A stretch of DNA of 64,000 nt from Pyrenophora tritici-repentis (GCF_003171515.1 NC_089390.1:9490274-9554273); one strand, 5' to 3'; counted from the stretch's first letter, positions 1 to 11,535 are shown. Translations and numbers: made by a program. The notes: a model not told the origin generated them from the letters alone.

Positions 1-623
1 ACCTCGCAGTCACGCAGCTGGAGATCCAGAAGCAAAAAGGAATATCGAGTTCGAGGTATTATGATCGAATTAAAAAATTAACTACAAAAATTGGGTATTA
101 TAATGATGAATCGATCGATCCAGACACCTTCCTCCAAAACACTTTTTACCCCAAAGGGTATTGCCAAGTACATTAAAAGCTCGTGTGCTGTTTTACTCTT
201 CTTCATCAGGATTCCTGGGCGTGTCACAACTCAATCCTCCACAAGCCAAGCCAAAGAAAAAAAAAAGCCCTTCCCCCATGCTTTCAAAACTTTTTCCCCT
301 TTTCCCCACATAGGGGGGGCATCTCCCCATGGTGCTAAAAAAGCTTTCCCCGTAAACTAAACGGCTCGACTCGTCATACTGTGATGAGATGGCGCAAGTG
401 CAAGGTATTTTGCCGATTATCGATGTGGGTAATTGGTGGATAGGATGACATCAGTGTTTCGGTGTTTTGACTCGTAGGTCGGCCCCCCAGTTTGGAGGAA
501 GCTTGGCGTAACATCCGTTCCCGCCTTTTGGTTTGACTGGTGCGGGCCAGTTGTAGTCCAAGGCTTCCTCTCCCTCTGCGTCATCGCAGTTGGCTGTTGC
601 TCTGTAGCCGCGGAGTGAGATCA
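1..623. other. intergenic, left edge
   Basis: No gene is recognisable here. The only open frame of any length (91-360, plus strand) is rich in Pro, Lys and Phe from C/A tracts and resembles no protein. The stretch probably includes the 3' flank of the small minus-strand gene at 624-821. Confidence 0.5.
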
Positions 624-821
624 TCACTCGGTTGATTGAACGCTCTCGACGCTAGGGGTGGGCGATGACGAGCGGGTGTAGCGCGATGAGAGCGAGGGGC
701 TAGCAATGGGCTGCTGGGTGAAGGAGTGACCCTCGGCTTCGGCTTGCTCGACGGGAAGACGGAGCATCTGGCCGCCAACTAGGTTGGGGACGTAGACAAA
801 CTGAGCAGCTGGGGAAGACAT
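624..821 (-). CDS. small hypothetical protein, 65 aa
   Basis: A short intronless frame starts at ATG 821 and ends with TGA at 624. I do not recognise the product. Its N-terminal half has mixed composition (MSSPAAQFVYVPNLVGGQ at the start), followed by an acidic stretch and a Ser/Pro/Thr-rich tail ending in SVQSTE. It has no signal peptide, membrane segment or cysteine. Codon third positions are strongly C/G-biased (GTC, TAC, CCC, CTC), as in the clear genes nearby, which is the main reason to think it is real. It could be a terminal exon of a longer gene, but no convincing upstream exon was found. Confidence 0.5.
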   Translation of the reverse strand: MSSPAAQFVYVPNLVGGQMLRLPVEQAEAEGHSFTQQPIASPSLSSRYTRSSSPTPSVESVQSTE

Positions 822-2428
822 GGTGTTTGGTAGTAGGGTGGTTGTTGTAGAGGGTTGAAGTAGTAGTCGTGGTAGTGAAGTATTAAGCTAATAGAGTTTG
901 AGGATAGATGGATATGAGGTGGTCTGATATCGTGATGATGATACACTGTTCTGCCTTCTTCAACGTGGGGATAACCGCCCATCTATATACCCGGCTCCAT
1001 CAATGGCTCTCAGCTCCCAACGCGTACCTCAAAAAGATGCCCATGTCCCCATGCACCATCCTAAACCCCCAAGTGCCCTCTACCCTTGCAACCCACCAGG
1101 CCAAAACCCTATCCCCGACAATCCAAGCATCGCGATACCCACCAGTTTCTCCCGCGACCAACCACGCGCCGCCATGTTAACAGGGGTCAAGCGCCGCTAT
1201 CTCCGCCGTGTCAGCCCAAGGCGCTGATTCGGCCCAGCTAAGCTGCAGCACGCGTGGCAACTCTCCCAAATAAGCTGACTTGTCGTCTCCGGCGGCGGTG
1301 ATAAGCGGTTCATGCGTGTCTTGTGCAACGAGGTAAGCCCCGCACAGAATCCCATGTCCCATTTCCGCCCACCGGCCAAGCAGGCGCGCCGACTAGGGCC
1401 GCCCTCGCTGTTTAGCCCAGGCCAAGTCGCAATGTCCGTGAGTCTAGACCGACGTTCTGTTATCGTTGGGGCCTCGTGGTGCATGGTGAGGGGGAACAAG
1501 CAATCTGTCGCGAGGGGGGCAGAGGATCGGCGTGTATAGAGTTTTGGGCATAGTCATTTAGAGTTACCGCCGGCCGGTTCATGCTATTTGTAGCTCATTA
1601 CACTACGGAAATGAGGTAACTATGGATGTTGCCTTTTACACAGATACGAGGGGGGAATTAGGATATACGATGGGTAGCTGGAAACCCGTTACGCCTCTGC
1701 GTTCTTGATGACGGATGGGTGGGGTTGCTGCTGCGACTTGCAGCCTGGGCGTTGCCGAGAATGCGGCCGAGAGACGTTCCATGTGTTTCTGTTGAAGAAA
1801 AAAAAAGCTTGGGGCCATGGCGCCTCGTAACCGATCTGTAGTACAACATGAGAGATGTGAGTTGCAAGAAGTGGTCGAAGTGCGACTCTGAGAAGTAGTG
1901 ACAGTAAGCTCACGATAGATGCCGTGCCCGAACATGAAACACCCATCGGTCCGCTCTCCTGATCAAAATGAATTCGCTCGTTGCTTGTAATGCCTCATTC
2001 CAGCAACGCAAACTCAGCTATAGCGAGCGCCTCTCCGCCACAGACGAGTAAATCTGTTGGGAGCGAAGCCGAGGGCGGGAAATCTTGGACCCAAGCATTC
2101 CGCTATACGCAGAATACGCCACCTAATCAGAGCCTGGCCAGGTCATGTACCAGACGCACCAAGCCCGAGGGCGTAGTCATGACGCGCCAACGCACCCCAG
2201 ATCCCGAAAGACTGTACGCACGGCTCCAGATTCCACCATCCGCATTATTAATATCGTCACGCGACTTGTCTTGCCACGCTTTGATGATACGTAGGCTTTG
2301 TCAACTCTCAAGCCCAGAGTTGCATCGGTACCGAGACTGCGTGCAACAAAATGGGTATCATATTGAAGTCATAACGCTATAGTCCATACGCTTCGCTAGT
2401 CATGTGTACATCGCTGTAATATTAGACA
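822..2428. other. intergenic, about 1.6 kb
   Basis: This is the promoter side of the 65-aa gene and the 3' side of the transporter. Open frames in it (for example 1981-2382 plus, and 1197-1499 minus) have unbiased codons and low-complexity or patternless products. I see no gene, tRNA or repeat. Confidence 0.45.
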
Positions 2429-3787
2429 TTATGGTCTGATCTTACCAGCCTCTGGATTTCCCCTGTTACCCTGCCAGCCCCAGGCCACCCTTTTCATTGT
2501 CTTGTCTTCATCCTTACCCGGCCACAAGATTTGTCCGAGCACAACGGCGCGTATGCAGAAGAATGCCGTCATAAACCACAGAATGACTAGCAGAATCGTC
2601 AAAGCGCTCGCGACACCATTGATGCCTTGGCTCTGCAGCACCTTGCCAGCTTGGATCGTTGCAAGCGTAAGTCCTGCATTAGGGAAGATAAACGCCCACC
2701 AGTTAAGCGAAAAGGACATGTTGCGACACCCAAGTAAAACGGCGACAGTCGTTATCATGAAGAACCAGTAGGCGAACAGGATGATAAAGAGACCTGCCAT
2801 GATGCCGATTATCCGAACGATCTCGCCATCCGGGACCGAGATGTTGGTGAAGTAATTCGCTGGGACGACCGACGGTGCCTGATTCGCAAGGGCAAGAAGA
2901 CCGGCAGCAGTGTAGCCTATGATTGTTAGCGTGGGATGCAGGAATGGTGTGGAGGATTGACGTACCAGCGGGTCCAACAGAAACGTACATGCCCGGCCGC
3001 GTAGTGGGAGAAGGTAACTCGCTCGTCATCAGGCGTTGCATGTAATGGCTGTACAGCAGGAACGACACGGCCCATGCAAGGCCCTGAAAGAGTACAGCTC
3101 CAATGAAGATGTTTCGACTCGCAGGCTCAGGCTGACCCGGTAGTATAGTCCCAGCCAGTGGTCCTACTACAAGCAGCGGATAGATGGGGAAAATCCATGC
3201 TGGCACGGCGTCGGCTACGCTTAGTCGCTCCAAACGGAAGAAGAGCGAATACTGCACGATGCCCACAAGAAAGGAAGCAGCGCAGTACATCCAGAACGTG
3301 ACTTCGAGGGCTTTTGTAAGCCACGACCCGGTCGATGGGTTGCCATATATGTATGTACAATTCAGTATGAGGGCCACCGAAACCCAGTATGTGCCGAAGA
3401 AGAGACCCTCAACCGAGTGACGCAACGATGCGATTATTTTGCGAGGAACCAGGACGAATCGCACAAACATGCAAATGCTGAAAATGGTAAAAAGGACCAG
3501 GTCGGCGATGAAGACGACCTTACCGATGGTCTTCAAGCCGGTAAATTTGTTCGGGGTGTTTCCTAAGACGACGGCGAGAGAGCCTGTAGACATGGTGCAC
3601 GCGAACCATGGCCTGTGGTATCGTCAGCTCGTTCTCTGGACGTCTCTGTCGCGTAGGCGTACCATGTGAAGTGCACAAGGCGATCGCGAAGCCCGACCTC
3701 CTCCGGTGGCTTCTCGTCCGCATTCTCATACTTGGCGTGTGTCCTGTCACGAAAATGCATATTTTTGATGAGTATGGAGAACCTCAA
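2429..3787 (-). CDS. TDT/SLAC1-family transporter (Mae1 / SSU1 sulfite-efflux type)
   Basis: This is a multi-pass plasma-membrane transporter of the tellurite-resistance/dicarboxylate (voltage-dependent anion channel) family, which includes malate permease Mae1 and sulfite pump Ssu1. Three exons are read on the minus strand: 3787-3663, 3612-2966 and 2916-2429, with introns of 50 and 49 bp, giving 419 aa. Splicing rebuilds the family's first-helix signature HFTWPWFACTMSTGSLAVVL near residue 40 and the later SVGPAGYTAAGL motif, which are split exactly at the two introns. About ten hydrophobic segments follow. The GPAGYT-type motif and length fit the Ssu1 branch better than Mae1, but the substrate (sulfite, malate or another anion) cannot be told from sequence. 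The N-terminal ATG at 3787 is the first in frame; a second Met lies ten codons later. Confidence 0.85.
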
Positions 3788-4403
3788 AGCGTTGAAGGAG
3801 TCACGACCATGCTATAGGTGATATCTGCAACTTCCTGGCCAGGACACCAACGATTTGGAAAGAGTGCCTTGCGCGATCCGCCATTTCGTCATACATGACC
3901 ACGGCAAGTTTAACTTGTCTGTTGCGCATCGAGTGGAGAGGTGGGACTGCCGTTGATCCTCGGAAAAATCGGCACGCAAAAATGAGCTTGGAGGTTTGCG
4001 ATTCTGATGCGTGACGTCATATGTCTTGGGGCACACTTCACGTGGGACACATCGAACACACATTCCAGGTTTTGTTTCGACAACGACGAAAGAGCGAAAG
4101 AAATCCATCCAACGGTTGGATGTTTGTCTGCAGCCGTTTTGCCATCATGTGAGCAGAGCCTCCCGAGCAGGGGTCGCGTGGCATGGTCAACTCCAACGGG
4201 AACAGCAAGCTAGACAAAGCCACCGCTCCTAAACGAGACCAGGTGATAGTAGACGATTATAATGACACCCAATTCCCAGTATGGGGTAGGAGCCAGAAGA
4301 TGGATATTTCGTGTTTTGCATGATAACGCTAAGAAGCTAAAGATAGGTGCATCCTCCATAAATAGGTGTGCCACTGGCGCCTTGGAAGTATTATCGGTTG
4401 ACA
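3788..4403. other. intergenic between two transporters
   Basis: These 616 bp hold the promoter of the SSU1-like gene and the 3' flank of the MFS gene, both on the minus strand. No conserved coding frame is visible. Confidence 0.5.
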
Positions 4404-6118
4404 CTATTTCCGGTTCCCTATATCCTTTGTCGCCTCGTCCGTAGATACGATACTATCTGAACTCGTATTTGATGCGCCTGGCGTTTCCACATCTGGCAAA
4501 GTCTCTTTCTCTCGCGCTCTCCATTTTTCGTCTTTTTGCTGCACCAAGCGGAGTATCAAGCACAACGCTATCATCGCTCCTCCGACTACCGAAGCAGCGA
4601 TAAACCCAGCGTGGAAGCGCGGCGCATCGATAGTCTTCCATACGGCTGACTGGTACCAGATCTGCATGATGTAGCTGAACATGTTGGACAAGGCGATGGC
4701 GAACCCGCGGAACTCGTGATCGTGTGGTATAAGATCTGCATACCAGACGAACCACGGTCCTGGAATGCCAGCGGCGAAATACAAGAAATAGTATGCGACA
4801 TACTTCAGCCGGTCTGTTACGTTCCAAACGGCCAAGATGATGACCGAGAAGAGTGTCCCGGCTTGCATGACAACAATGGCAGGCCAACGACGTCCTTTGA
4901 GTAATGGCGAATCTGAGAGCATGCCCGCTAAGATCTGAACGACAACGCCGATAGCGACTTGACCTGTTGGCCAGACGTTTCTTTCGTAGACAGTATGACC
5001 TTCAGCCTTGAGCCAGAGAGCCATGACAGGCTGTTGGCTTGGGAAACTAGCTTGCACAAGGAAGTATCCAAACGGAAGGACCCAGAACTGCCATTGCTTC
5101 ATTACGCCCAACAGCTTCTTGCGCGTCCATGGGTTATGGCCTAGTGGCTTTTGTCCTTCAGCTATCAGGCGCTGACATTGTCGCTCTGCTTCTTCTTTCG
5201 TAATGTAGAAGGCGCGTGTCGTCTCCGGGAAGTCGGGGATGAAGAAATAGCCGATAAATGCCGTTGGGAGGGATATGACACCACAGATGATGTACAGCCA
5301 CTGCCAGCCTTGCCGACCATGAACACCATCAAGACCTTTATATGCGCCAGCTTGAAGATAACCACTGAACATGCCCGCGAGCGCTGCAGTACAGTAGAAG
5401 AGGGAGGTCCGCTTCCCACGTTCTTCTCTGGTGTACCAACTCGATACAAGATACTGGGATCTTCAGTCAAAGTGTTCATAACAGGTCATGCGGGGGTTCC
5501 AACTTACAATCATGACGGGGAAATACCCGCTTTCAAAGAGTCCGATTAGGAATCGAATTGCGTATAGCTGAGAAACATTTGTGACTGAAGCAGAGCAGAA
5601 TGTCAACGCGGACCAAAGAATCTCCAATGTCGGGATAAGAATCGACGGTCGGACGCGAGTGGCAAGCATGACTGCAGGTAGCTGCCCAACGACGTAGCCT
5701 GCAGTGAAGCAATTGCCAGCATATGTAAGTTCACTGCCGTGCATGTTCAGTGACTCCTTCATCTATATTCAGTCAATATCGAAGTCAACTGCAACCGCCC
5801 CCAATCAGTAGAACTTACTCCGGATACGTAGGCATTCTGGATGTTAGTTTGGTCCAGATTTTTACTGAAATATCCCAGACAGGCAGATGTCAGGAGGAAA
5901 ATGTCGAGTTTGAGTAGGAACCATTTTTCTTCTTTGGGTTTGTCTGGATCGTCCCAGATGTACCGCTGAATAGTGCGGAGGGTTCTCCGTGTCTTCCCTA
6001 GTAAGCCTGGCTTCTCCCATGGCTTCGTACCGGTTGAGTCAAGAGAAGATGAGATACCTGACGAATTGACACCTCGGGCATCCACTTGAGGCCCAGCTTT
6101 TGCGGCTATGGTCGTCAT
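4404..6118 (-). CDS. MFS permease, Dal5/Liz1/Seo1 (anion:cation symporter) type
   Basis: Three minus-strand exons (6118-5819, 5762-5508, 5453-4404) with 56- and 54-bp introns encode 534 aa. Splicing joins YVSG to MKESLNMHGSELTYAGN and FPVMI to YLVSSWYTREERGKR, both hallmarks of the fungal allantoate/pantothenate/biotin/nicotinate permease family. The cytosolic N-terminus (about 75 aa) leads into LKLDIFLLTSACLGYFSKNL, helix 1. A loop carrying the DFPETTR motif sits between the two six-helix halves. The C-terminal tail is charged and Ser/Thr-rich. Known members import small organic anions or vitamins at the plasma membrane by proton symport; which substrate applies here is unknown. The gene starts 882 bp from the divergent 2OG oxygenase at 7001. 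Confidence 0.9.
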
Positions 6119-7000
6119 GGTATCGTCGACTGCCTTGTTCCCTCAAATTGCTGCGAGGAAGGTTTCGAAATGGTGCAGTATATCGATTCAACTGTATATA
6201 CGACCTTTTACATGGCATCTTACAGCTCTAGACTACAGGATATGCGGCTCAGATCACTCCACACAGCATTGCGCGATCATCGCGTCTTCTTCCGTCATCG
6301 GAAAATTGTATGTCTATGAGAATCCTGCACGACGCGGCGGGTTAACTTCGGTATCCTCGCGTGTATCGTATCGAGGAGACACTGGTGGTGCTTTGAGATA
6401 AACATGCACTACACCCAGAATGGGTAACGGCAGACCACGACAGCCTTGACCTCAGAATTCTTCTCCCTTATACTACGATAAGTGAGCATGCGTTGATTCG
6501 ACAAGGGCCAGCATGGCGATTCAATCTGACCAGCAATTGTCCTTTTTGGTCATTTGATACAGCATTCGCGATACAAGGAGATCATTGCGACATCTGATAA
6601 CGGCTGGCTCAAAGCGCTAGCGGGGATAGACAACCGCCCGAGTATGGAGTAAAATGCTTCATTCATGTACCGACTCCACATATTCCCTGCGCATACATGA
6701 TATCTGATACATCCTTCGCGTTCTGGCATGCCAATCGAGCGCATGTTATTGTTGATGTTCGCATATCATGACAAATGCGATCAACCGAGGATGGGATTGC
6801 GACATTGAGGGGTCGTCTGATGGCATCGAACTCCACTTTCAACAATATGGCTATCGCGATTAACAAACATTCAGCACGAGAATAACGCTGAAACAAGACT
6901 ATTTAGTACAAGAGCAGCCTCGTCGAGGACTTCATATTCAATTTCACAACATCCAACTACATTTTGTACACCTTGTATCATACACCTTGTATCATACACC
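6119..7000. promoter_or_regulatory. divergent intergenic region between MFS permease and 2OG oxygenase
   Basis: These 882 bp separate two genes read away from each other, so both promoters must lie here. Just before the 7001 start there is an exact 14-bp tandem duplication (ACACCTTGTATCAT at 6968-6981 and 6982-6995). No coding frame of note is present. Shared regulation is possible but is inference. Confidence 0.5.
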
Positions 7001-8223
7001 ATGTCTTCGACTACCATCGAAGAGGCCACAGCCAAGCTTTCAGTGAAAGATGATGTCAAAGAACATCTCTCACAGTATGACTTCTCCAAGCTCGAACCCT
7101 ATTCCCACCCGCCCGAGACCAAAGAAGATCTTCCATGGTCTGAACTCGTCACGCTTGATCTAGAAGACTATGACCGTCCAGGCGGCAAGGAGAGACTAGC
7201 CAAGCAGCTCGAGCACGCCGTCCATCATGTCGGCTTCGTACGTTCCACAAACCCATGCTCACCTAATGTTCCCTAACACATCCCCAGTTCTACGTGAAGA
7301 ACTACGGCCTCACCCAGGAGCAAGTAGACCGCCAATTCACCCTAGCAAAACACTTCTTCCAGCTCCCCACGTCCGAAAAAGAAAAATACGAATGCAACTA
7401 CGCAGAAGCCGACTACAACGGATGGCGACGTCCCGGCCGCTCCCTGCGAGCAAACGTAAAAGACAACATAGAAATCTACAACATACCAAAATTCACCCCG
7501 GACTTTGCGGGAAAATATACTCAACCGCCTCTCCTGCAGGCCCACATATCAGAAATCGAGTCCTTCCAACGTGTCCTCCACTCAAACATTGTGATACCCC
7601 TTCTCCGCCTCTTCGCCATCGTGTTGCAACTGCCAGACGAGGAATACCTGGTCAAACAGCACACCTACGACAAGAAATCCGAAGACCACTTCCGCTACAT
7701 GATCTACCACGCCCGCACAGAAGAAGAATGGGCAGCCTCGAAATACGGTGCCACAGACGGCCACACCGATCTCGGCACCGTAACTCTCCTCTTCCGGCAA
7801 CCCGTCGCAGGACTCCAAATCCTCGGTGAAGACGGAAACTGGACGTGGGTGCGCGCACAACCGGGTACCATAACTGTGAATCTCGCAGACACGATATCGC
7901 ATCTCACGGGCGGGTGGTTGAAATCTTCGGTCCATCGTGTTGTAGCGCCGCCGCGGGACCAGAGGGAGTACGAACGTACTGGTTTGCTGTATTTTGCTAG
8001 GCCGCATAATGATACAAAGTTGCTGCCGATTACGCAGTCTGCGGTGCTGGAGAGGGCGGGGGTGAGGCCGAGGTTCGAGAAGGTGGTTACGATGGAGGAG
8101 TGGGTTAGGGCGAAGCAGACGTTGCAGTTGAACCCGGAGATTGCGGCCAAGAGGTGGGGGGAGAGGGGGGATGGGAAGGTGGAGGTTTTGGCGGGGTTTT
8201 TGGATCAGAAGTATAAGGAGTAG
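7001..8223 (+). CDS. 2-oxoglutarate/Fe(II) dioxygenase, isopenicillin-N-synthase-like
   Basis: Exons 7001-7237 and 7288-8223 (one 50-bp intron) give 390 aa. The intron splits HVGF/FYVKNYG, the conserved N-terminal DIOX_N strand. The double-stranded beta-helix carries the iron triad: HTD in GHTDLGTVTLLF (about residue 245) and the distal His in SSVHRVV, with the 2-oxoglutarate-binding Arg in the RTGLLYFARP region. Family members perform hydroxylation, desaturation or ring closure in secondary or hormone-like metabolism. The substrate cannot be inferred. It is divergent from the MFS permease at 4404-6118, a common arrangement for a catabolic or export pair. The last 100 codons switch from C-ending to G-rich codons, but the frame stays intact. 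Confidence 0.9.
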
Positions 8224-8665
8224 GAGGTAGTAAGGGGGTTGAGATAGGACGGGTGTTTTTTGAGAGCTTCTTGAGACTAAATGTAATCTCTTTGCTCCTC
8301 TTGTATTCCATAGGTATTTTGTGTGTGTTTTCCGTTTATGTTCTACTTTTGTACATTCGTCACAACTGTTTTTTGGATGAATGTAAGGATCGTATCCAGG
8401 AGTGATCCCAACTTTCTATTCCATTTCTCGGTGCTGCCATGCCGACGTTGAAAACTCCTCTTATCAAGGACATTATGTACCTATCAGTACTGTCTCCTCA
8501 TCCGATAAGTATCGTTCTTGTCTCTTTGCAGCGCTCTAATAAATTTTTGTAGTCACGCCTTGGGCGCAACGCTTGTCTAATCTCGCCCGTCTCTCTAGGT
8601 CGGGAAAACCAATACTCTTCGAAATACTCTACGGAATCAGGCCTTGAGGATAAGCCTTGTCCAAC
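8224..8665. other. intergenic between convergent genes
   Basis: This 442-bp stretch is the shared 3' flank of the oxygenase and the HET pseudogene. It is T-rich and contains no gene that I can support. Confidence 0.5.
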
Positions 8666-9580
8666 TTAGCCTGTCTCTCGGTGCCGAAGAAAGGAATCTG
8701 AAAGATCGGATCGACAATGCCCAATGCGCTGGTAAATACCGTCCGTCTCTTCTAGTATAAGCAGCTCGTGGCCGAATACTGCTTCCTCTTGGCAATGAAA
8801 TGCAGCATTGGGAAATATTGTTAAATGCGTTCTATATGCATCTGTAATCATACAGAGGAGCGAGGCTCCGCTGAAGGGTACCTTGGACCAGGAAGTGAGA
8901 AGCAAGAGATCTTGGGTGTCGTTGTAAGCCAGTGCAATACATTCCTCTTCTTGCTGTATCGAACAACTTGCTGCGACGCCCTTGTTCATTTGAAGTCTTC
9001 TCCAAAATGGCGTCGTGATTCTGAACACTGATGCTGATATTACAGGACCCTTCCACTGAATATATCGCGGCTGTTCCGTGACCGTGGTGGAAGAGTTCTC
9101 TATCAGTACGGAGACCAGATCCATATCATCTGGATTTTTGGTACTCTTGGATAACGACAATTTGCGATAATCAAGCTCTAATGGGTTAGACAGCCATTTC
9201 GCTTCACCTTGCCAACCTAGCACGGACCAGCTAGGGAATTCATGGCGACGACGACACGGTAGAGTGTGGTAAAAGTTCAGCGCAATAGAGAATGAACAAC
9301 CTTGGTTTTTAAAGCGCGACGATATTGCATTAAAGACTGGTATAGCCCGAATGTGGTAAACTGGGCTCTCAGAACTTTCGTATGACTCCAAGGTACTCAG
9401 GATCGCGTTGAGGGCATCTGAATCGTATGAGAGTTGCCGGGAAGTGTAAGCTTTGAGACGATCCTCCAATTCGCTTGCTTTTGCGAGGGACTTGTTGAGT
9501 TTACCTATGGAGCTGTAGGGACTAGGCAGCCCGAATCTGTGTCGATTGTGGTCATGTGAGATTTCTTTAGGAAGACTGTC

Positions 9581-9583
9581 TTA
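9581..9583 (-). other. premature TAA in HET pseudogene
   Basis: This TAA lies between VRGAL and DSLPKEISHD in one continuous frame. A CAA to TAA change (CpA to TpA) would explain it. Confidence 0.7.
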
Positions 9584-10169
9584 AAGAGCACCGCGTACAT
9601 TCCAGATAGGATCTATCAATTCGCGCCCGACCCCCGAGTTACATATGAAGAAGACTGCCGTATCTGTGAAGAACAGTCTTCTTCTAGAGGAGAAGCATTC
9701 TTGGAACGTCCAGGCGCGCGAGTGCCAGCGTGATGTAGATGCTTCTATCGATGGTGCTGATGGTCCGATTTCAGGCTGGGTTACGAGATAGATCTGGTTT
9801 ATGTTCTCGAAATGATATATCTGCGGCGTGGGACGTATGCCCACTCCTGGTAAACCGTACGAGGGGTCTTCACCTGCTGCTGCAATGATTGTCAACTGTG
9901 CCGCGCCGTATATGTCGCTCATTTGGCGTATCTGTGAATTTTGATCTCGGGAATCGGACTGATTAATACACTGTGGTAGTCAGACAAGAGCCAGAACTTC
10001 TAGATATCTACAAACGTACGGAGCGGTCAACCCAGAGATAGTCATAGCCTAAGGCCAACGTGACAGTGATACTGTCTTTAATGGTTGCAGGTGCATCTTC
10101 CAATCGCAGGGAGCTCTGTTCTGATCCCCAGACGTATGAAAGTGCTACAAATCGGCAGTTCGATGGCAT

Positions 10170-10172
10170 CTA
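10170..10172 (-). other. premature TAG in HET pseudogene
   Basis: This TAG lies between VIDCDKCRIV and MPSNCRFVALSYVWG, immediately before the first HET motif. A CAG to TAG change would explain it. Confidence 0.7.
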
Positions 10173-10406
10173 AACGATCCTGCACTTGTCGCAATCGATG
10201 ACCCTAACGTCACTCAGGTGAGCTTGGGCGGGTCTACAGCAATCGACGTGCTGATTTTCGCATTCGTGGATATATTCTCGATAGAGAGCGATATCCAGCT
10301 TCTCCCTCGTTAGATGCTTGAGTCTTGACCTGCCTTTCTCACTAAGTGTATTGACGGCTACCAATATGGGCGAGTGTCTGTCAATGTATATATTTCTACT
10401 GTCGGG

Positions 10407-10409
10407 CTA
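10407..10409 (-). other. premature TAG in HET pseudogene
   Basis: This TAG lies between GTETTRTI and PDSRNIYIDR in the N-terminal part of the frame. A CAG to TAG change would explain it. Confidence 0.65.
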
Positions 10410-10661
10410 TATAGTCCTGGTAGTTTCCGTGCCACCGAAGCATTTTAGATCCATATCTTTGTCGTAAATACGACATCTTGATGTAACATTGGCCAGAAAC
10501 CGACAGATCTTGCAGTCCGGTGTTTTTGCAATGGCGATACGATATCTAGTAGAGGGCTCCCTGTCAAAGATCGTGTTCCAGGTCTCGAAGCAGTATTGAC
10601 AGATGTCGCCAGCTCCCTCAACTCTTTCATATCTAGTGACGTCGTTCGTTGAAGTTTCCAT

Positions 10662-11535
10662 TGTAAAATAGGTGAAATTCCAGTGAATCTGTTAGTACCT
10701 AGTAAAAAGCTCGAATGGTTGACTTTGATGTCAGTGTTGTGAGTGACAAGAGGAAGAAAAGTCGGGCTAAAGATAGGAGATGACAAAGCCCCAAGATCAA
10801 GATCAAGATCATCAAGCGCAGCTACCGTAATTCGCGTAGCTAATGGGCGCGATTGCTTGCAAGCACTCATATAACATTCGCTACTTTCCATCATGAAGTA
10901 GCCAGTCAGACGGTCTGATTTTGATATGAGCGGGGTAGTTACATATCTGAGTTCTGTGCGTCACAGTTGCAATTGCACAGCCCCGCCTTCTAATCCTATA
11001 ACTAAGAGATACTTTACAGTAAAGCTAACACTATAATTTATCTAATCTTGTTTTATGTAACCAGATAAATTATAGCGACCTAGGTAAGTCTCTATTAGTT
11101 ACCTACGTAGATCTCCGAACACACATAAACCTAGCAACCAACATAACCAATTTATTCATTCCCGCGCGTCTTCCTTGATCATGTAGCACATTCTCGCCGT
11201 GACTCCACCCAAAGCGCATGGTGCCTTGTGTCACTATAGTAATGCCGCCAGTCATGAATTAAACCAAATAATGAGCCCTGTTACATCATCAAGGCTAGTT
11301 ATAGTTAGAAACTTCTGCGGAAGACGAATAAACATCAAACAAGAGGAACTGAGATCAAGAAGCAGAGCGCAATTGTAGAGGTTGGTATTCAGAGGACTTT
11401 ATAGTAATACCCCGTTTCCCAACAACTGTCCATCATCTTCCTCCAAGACAAACAATGTCGATCCATCAATACATGGGCTCACTCCTTTGAGCGAAAGCGA
11501 CGAAGTTTGCGAGGCGGTTTAGGGACTGCTGCGTT
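10662..11535. other. intergenic, partly AT-rich
   Basis: This is the upstream flank of the HET pseudogene and the 3' flank of thioredoxin. It holds the AT-rich palindrome at 10999-11101. No gene is seen. Confidence 0.5.
10999..11101. repeat. AT-rich imperfect palindrome, MITE-like relic
   Basis: A perfect 13-bp inverted pair (CTATAATTTATCT at 11031-11043 and its complement at 11063-11075, 19-bp loop) sits inside a longer imperfect inverted repeat. TAACTAAGAGA at 10999 is matched by CTCTATTAGTTA ending at 11101. The size, AT content and symmetry suggest a decayed non-autonomous transposon, but no clear target duplication is visible. Confidence 0.45.

Larger units (their letters stand above)
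8666..10661 (-). pseudogene. HET-domain (heterokaryon incompatibility) gene with three in-frame stops
   Basis: One reading frame, spliced by a single 49-bp intron (9971-10019), encodes a full fungal HET protein of about 650 codons. The HET-domain motifs appear in order: FVALSYVWG, YDYLWVDRS/CINQSDSRD (joined across the intron), QMSDIYGAAQLTIIAAAGED and SRAWTFQECF. A C-terminal region with AYTSRQLSYDSDALNAIL and VFGHELLILEETDG follows, as in other HET proteins. The frame is broken by TAG at 10407-10409, TAG at 10170-10172 and TAA at 9581-9583. None can be removed by a plausible intron, and the flanking sequence stays in one frame with family similarity. Intact members trigger cell death on non-self contact; this copy should not make a full-length protein. 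The usual start is uncertain (ATG at 10661 chosen). Confidence 0.85.

Noticed and set aside
1981..2382. 133-codon plus-strand open frame
   Set aside because: No motif, no codon bias, and no promoter or intron context to support a gene.
4404..11535. Secondary-metabolite gene cluster around the MFS and 2OG genes
   Set aside because: No backbone enzyme (PKS, NRPS, terpene cyclase, DMATS), P450 or cluster transcription factor is present in the interval.
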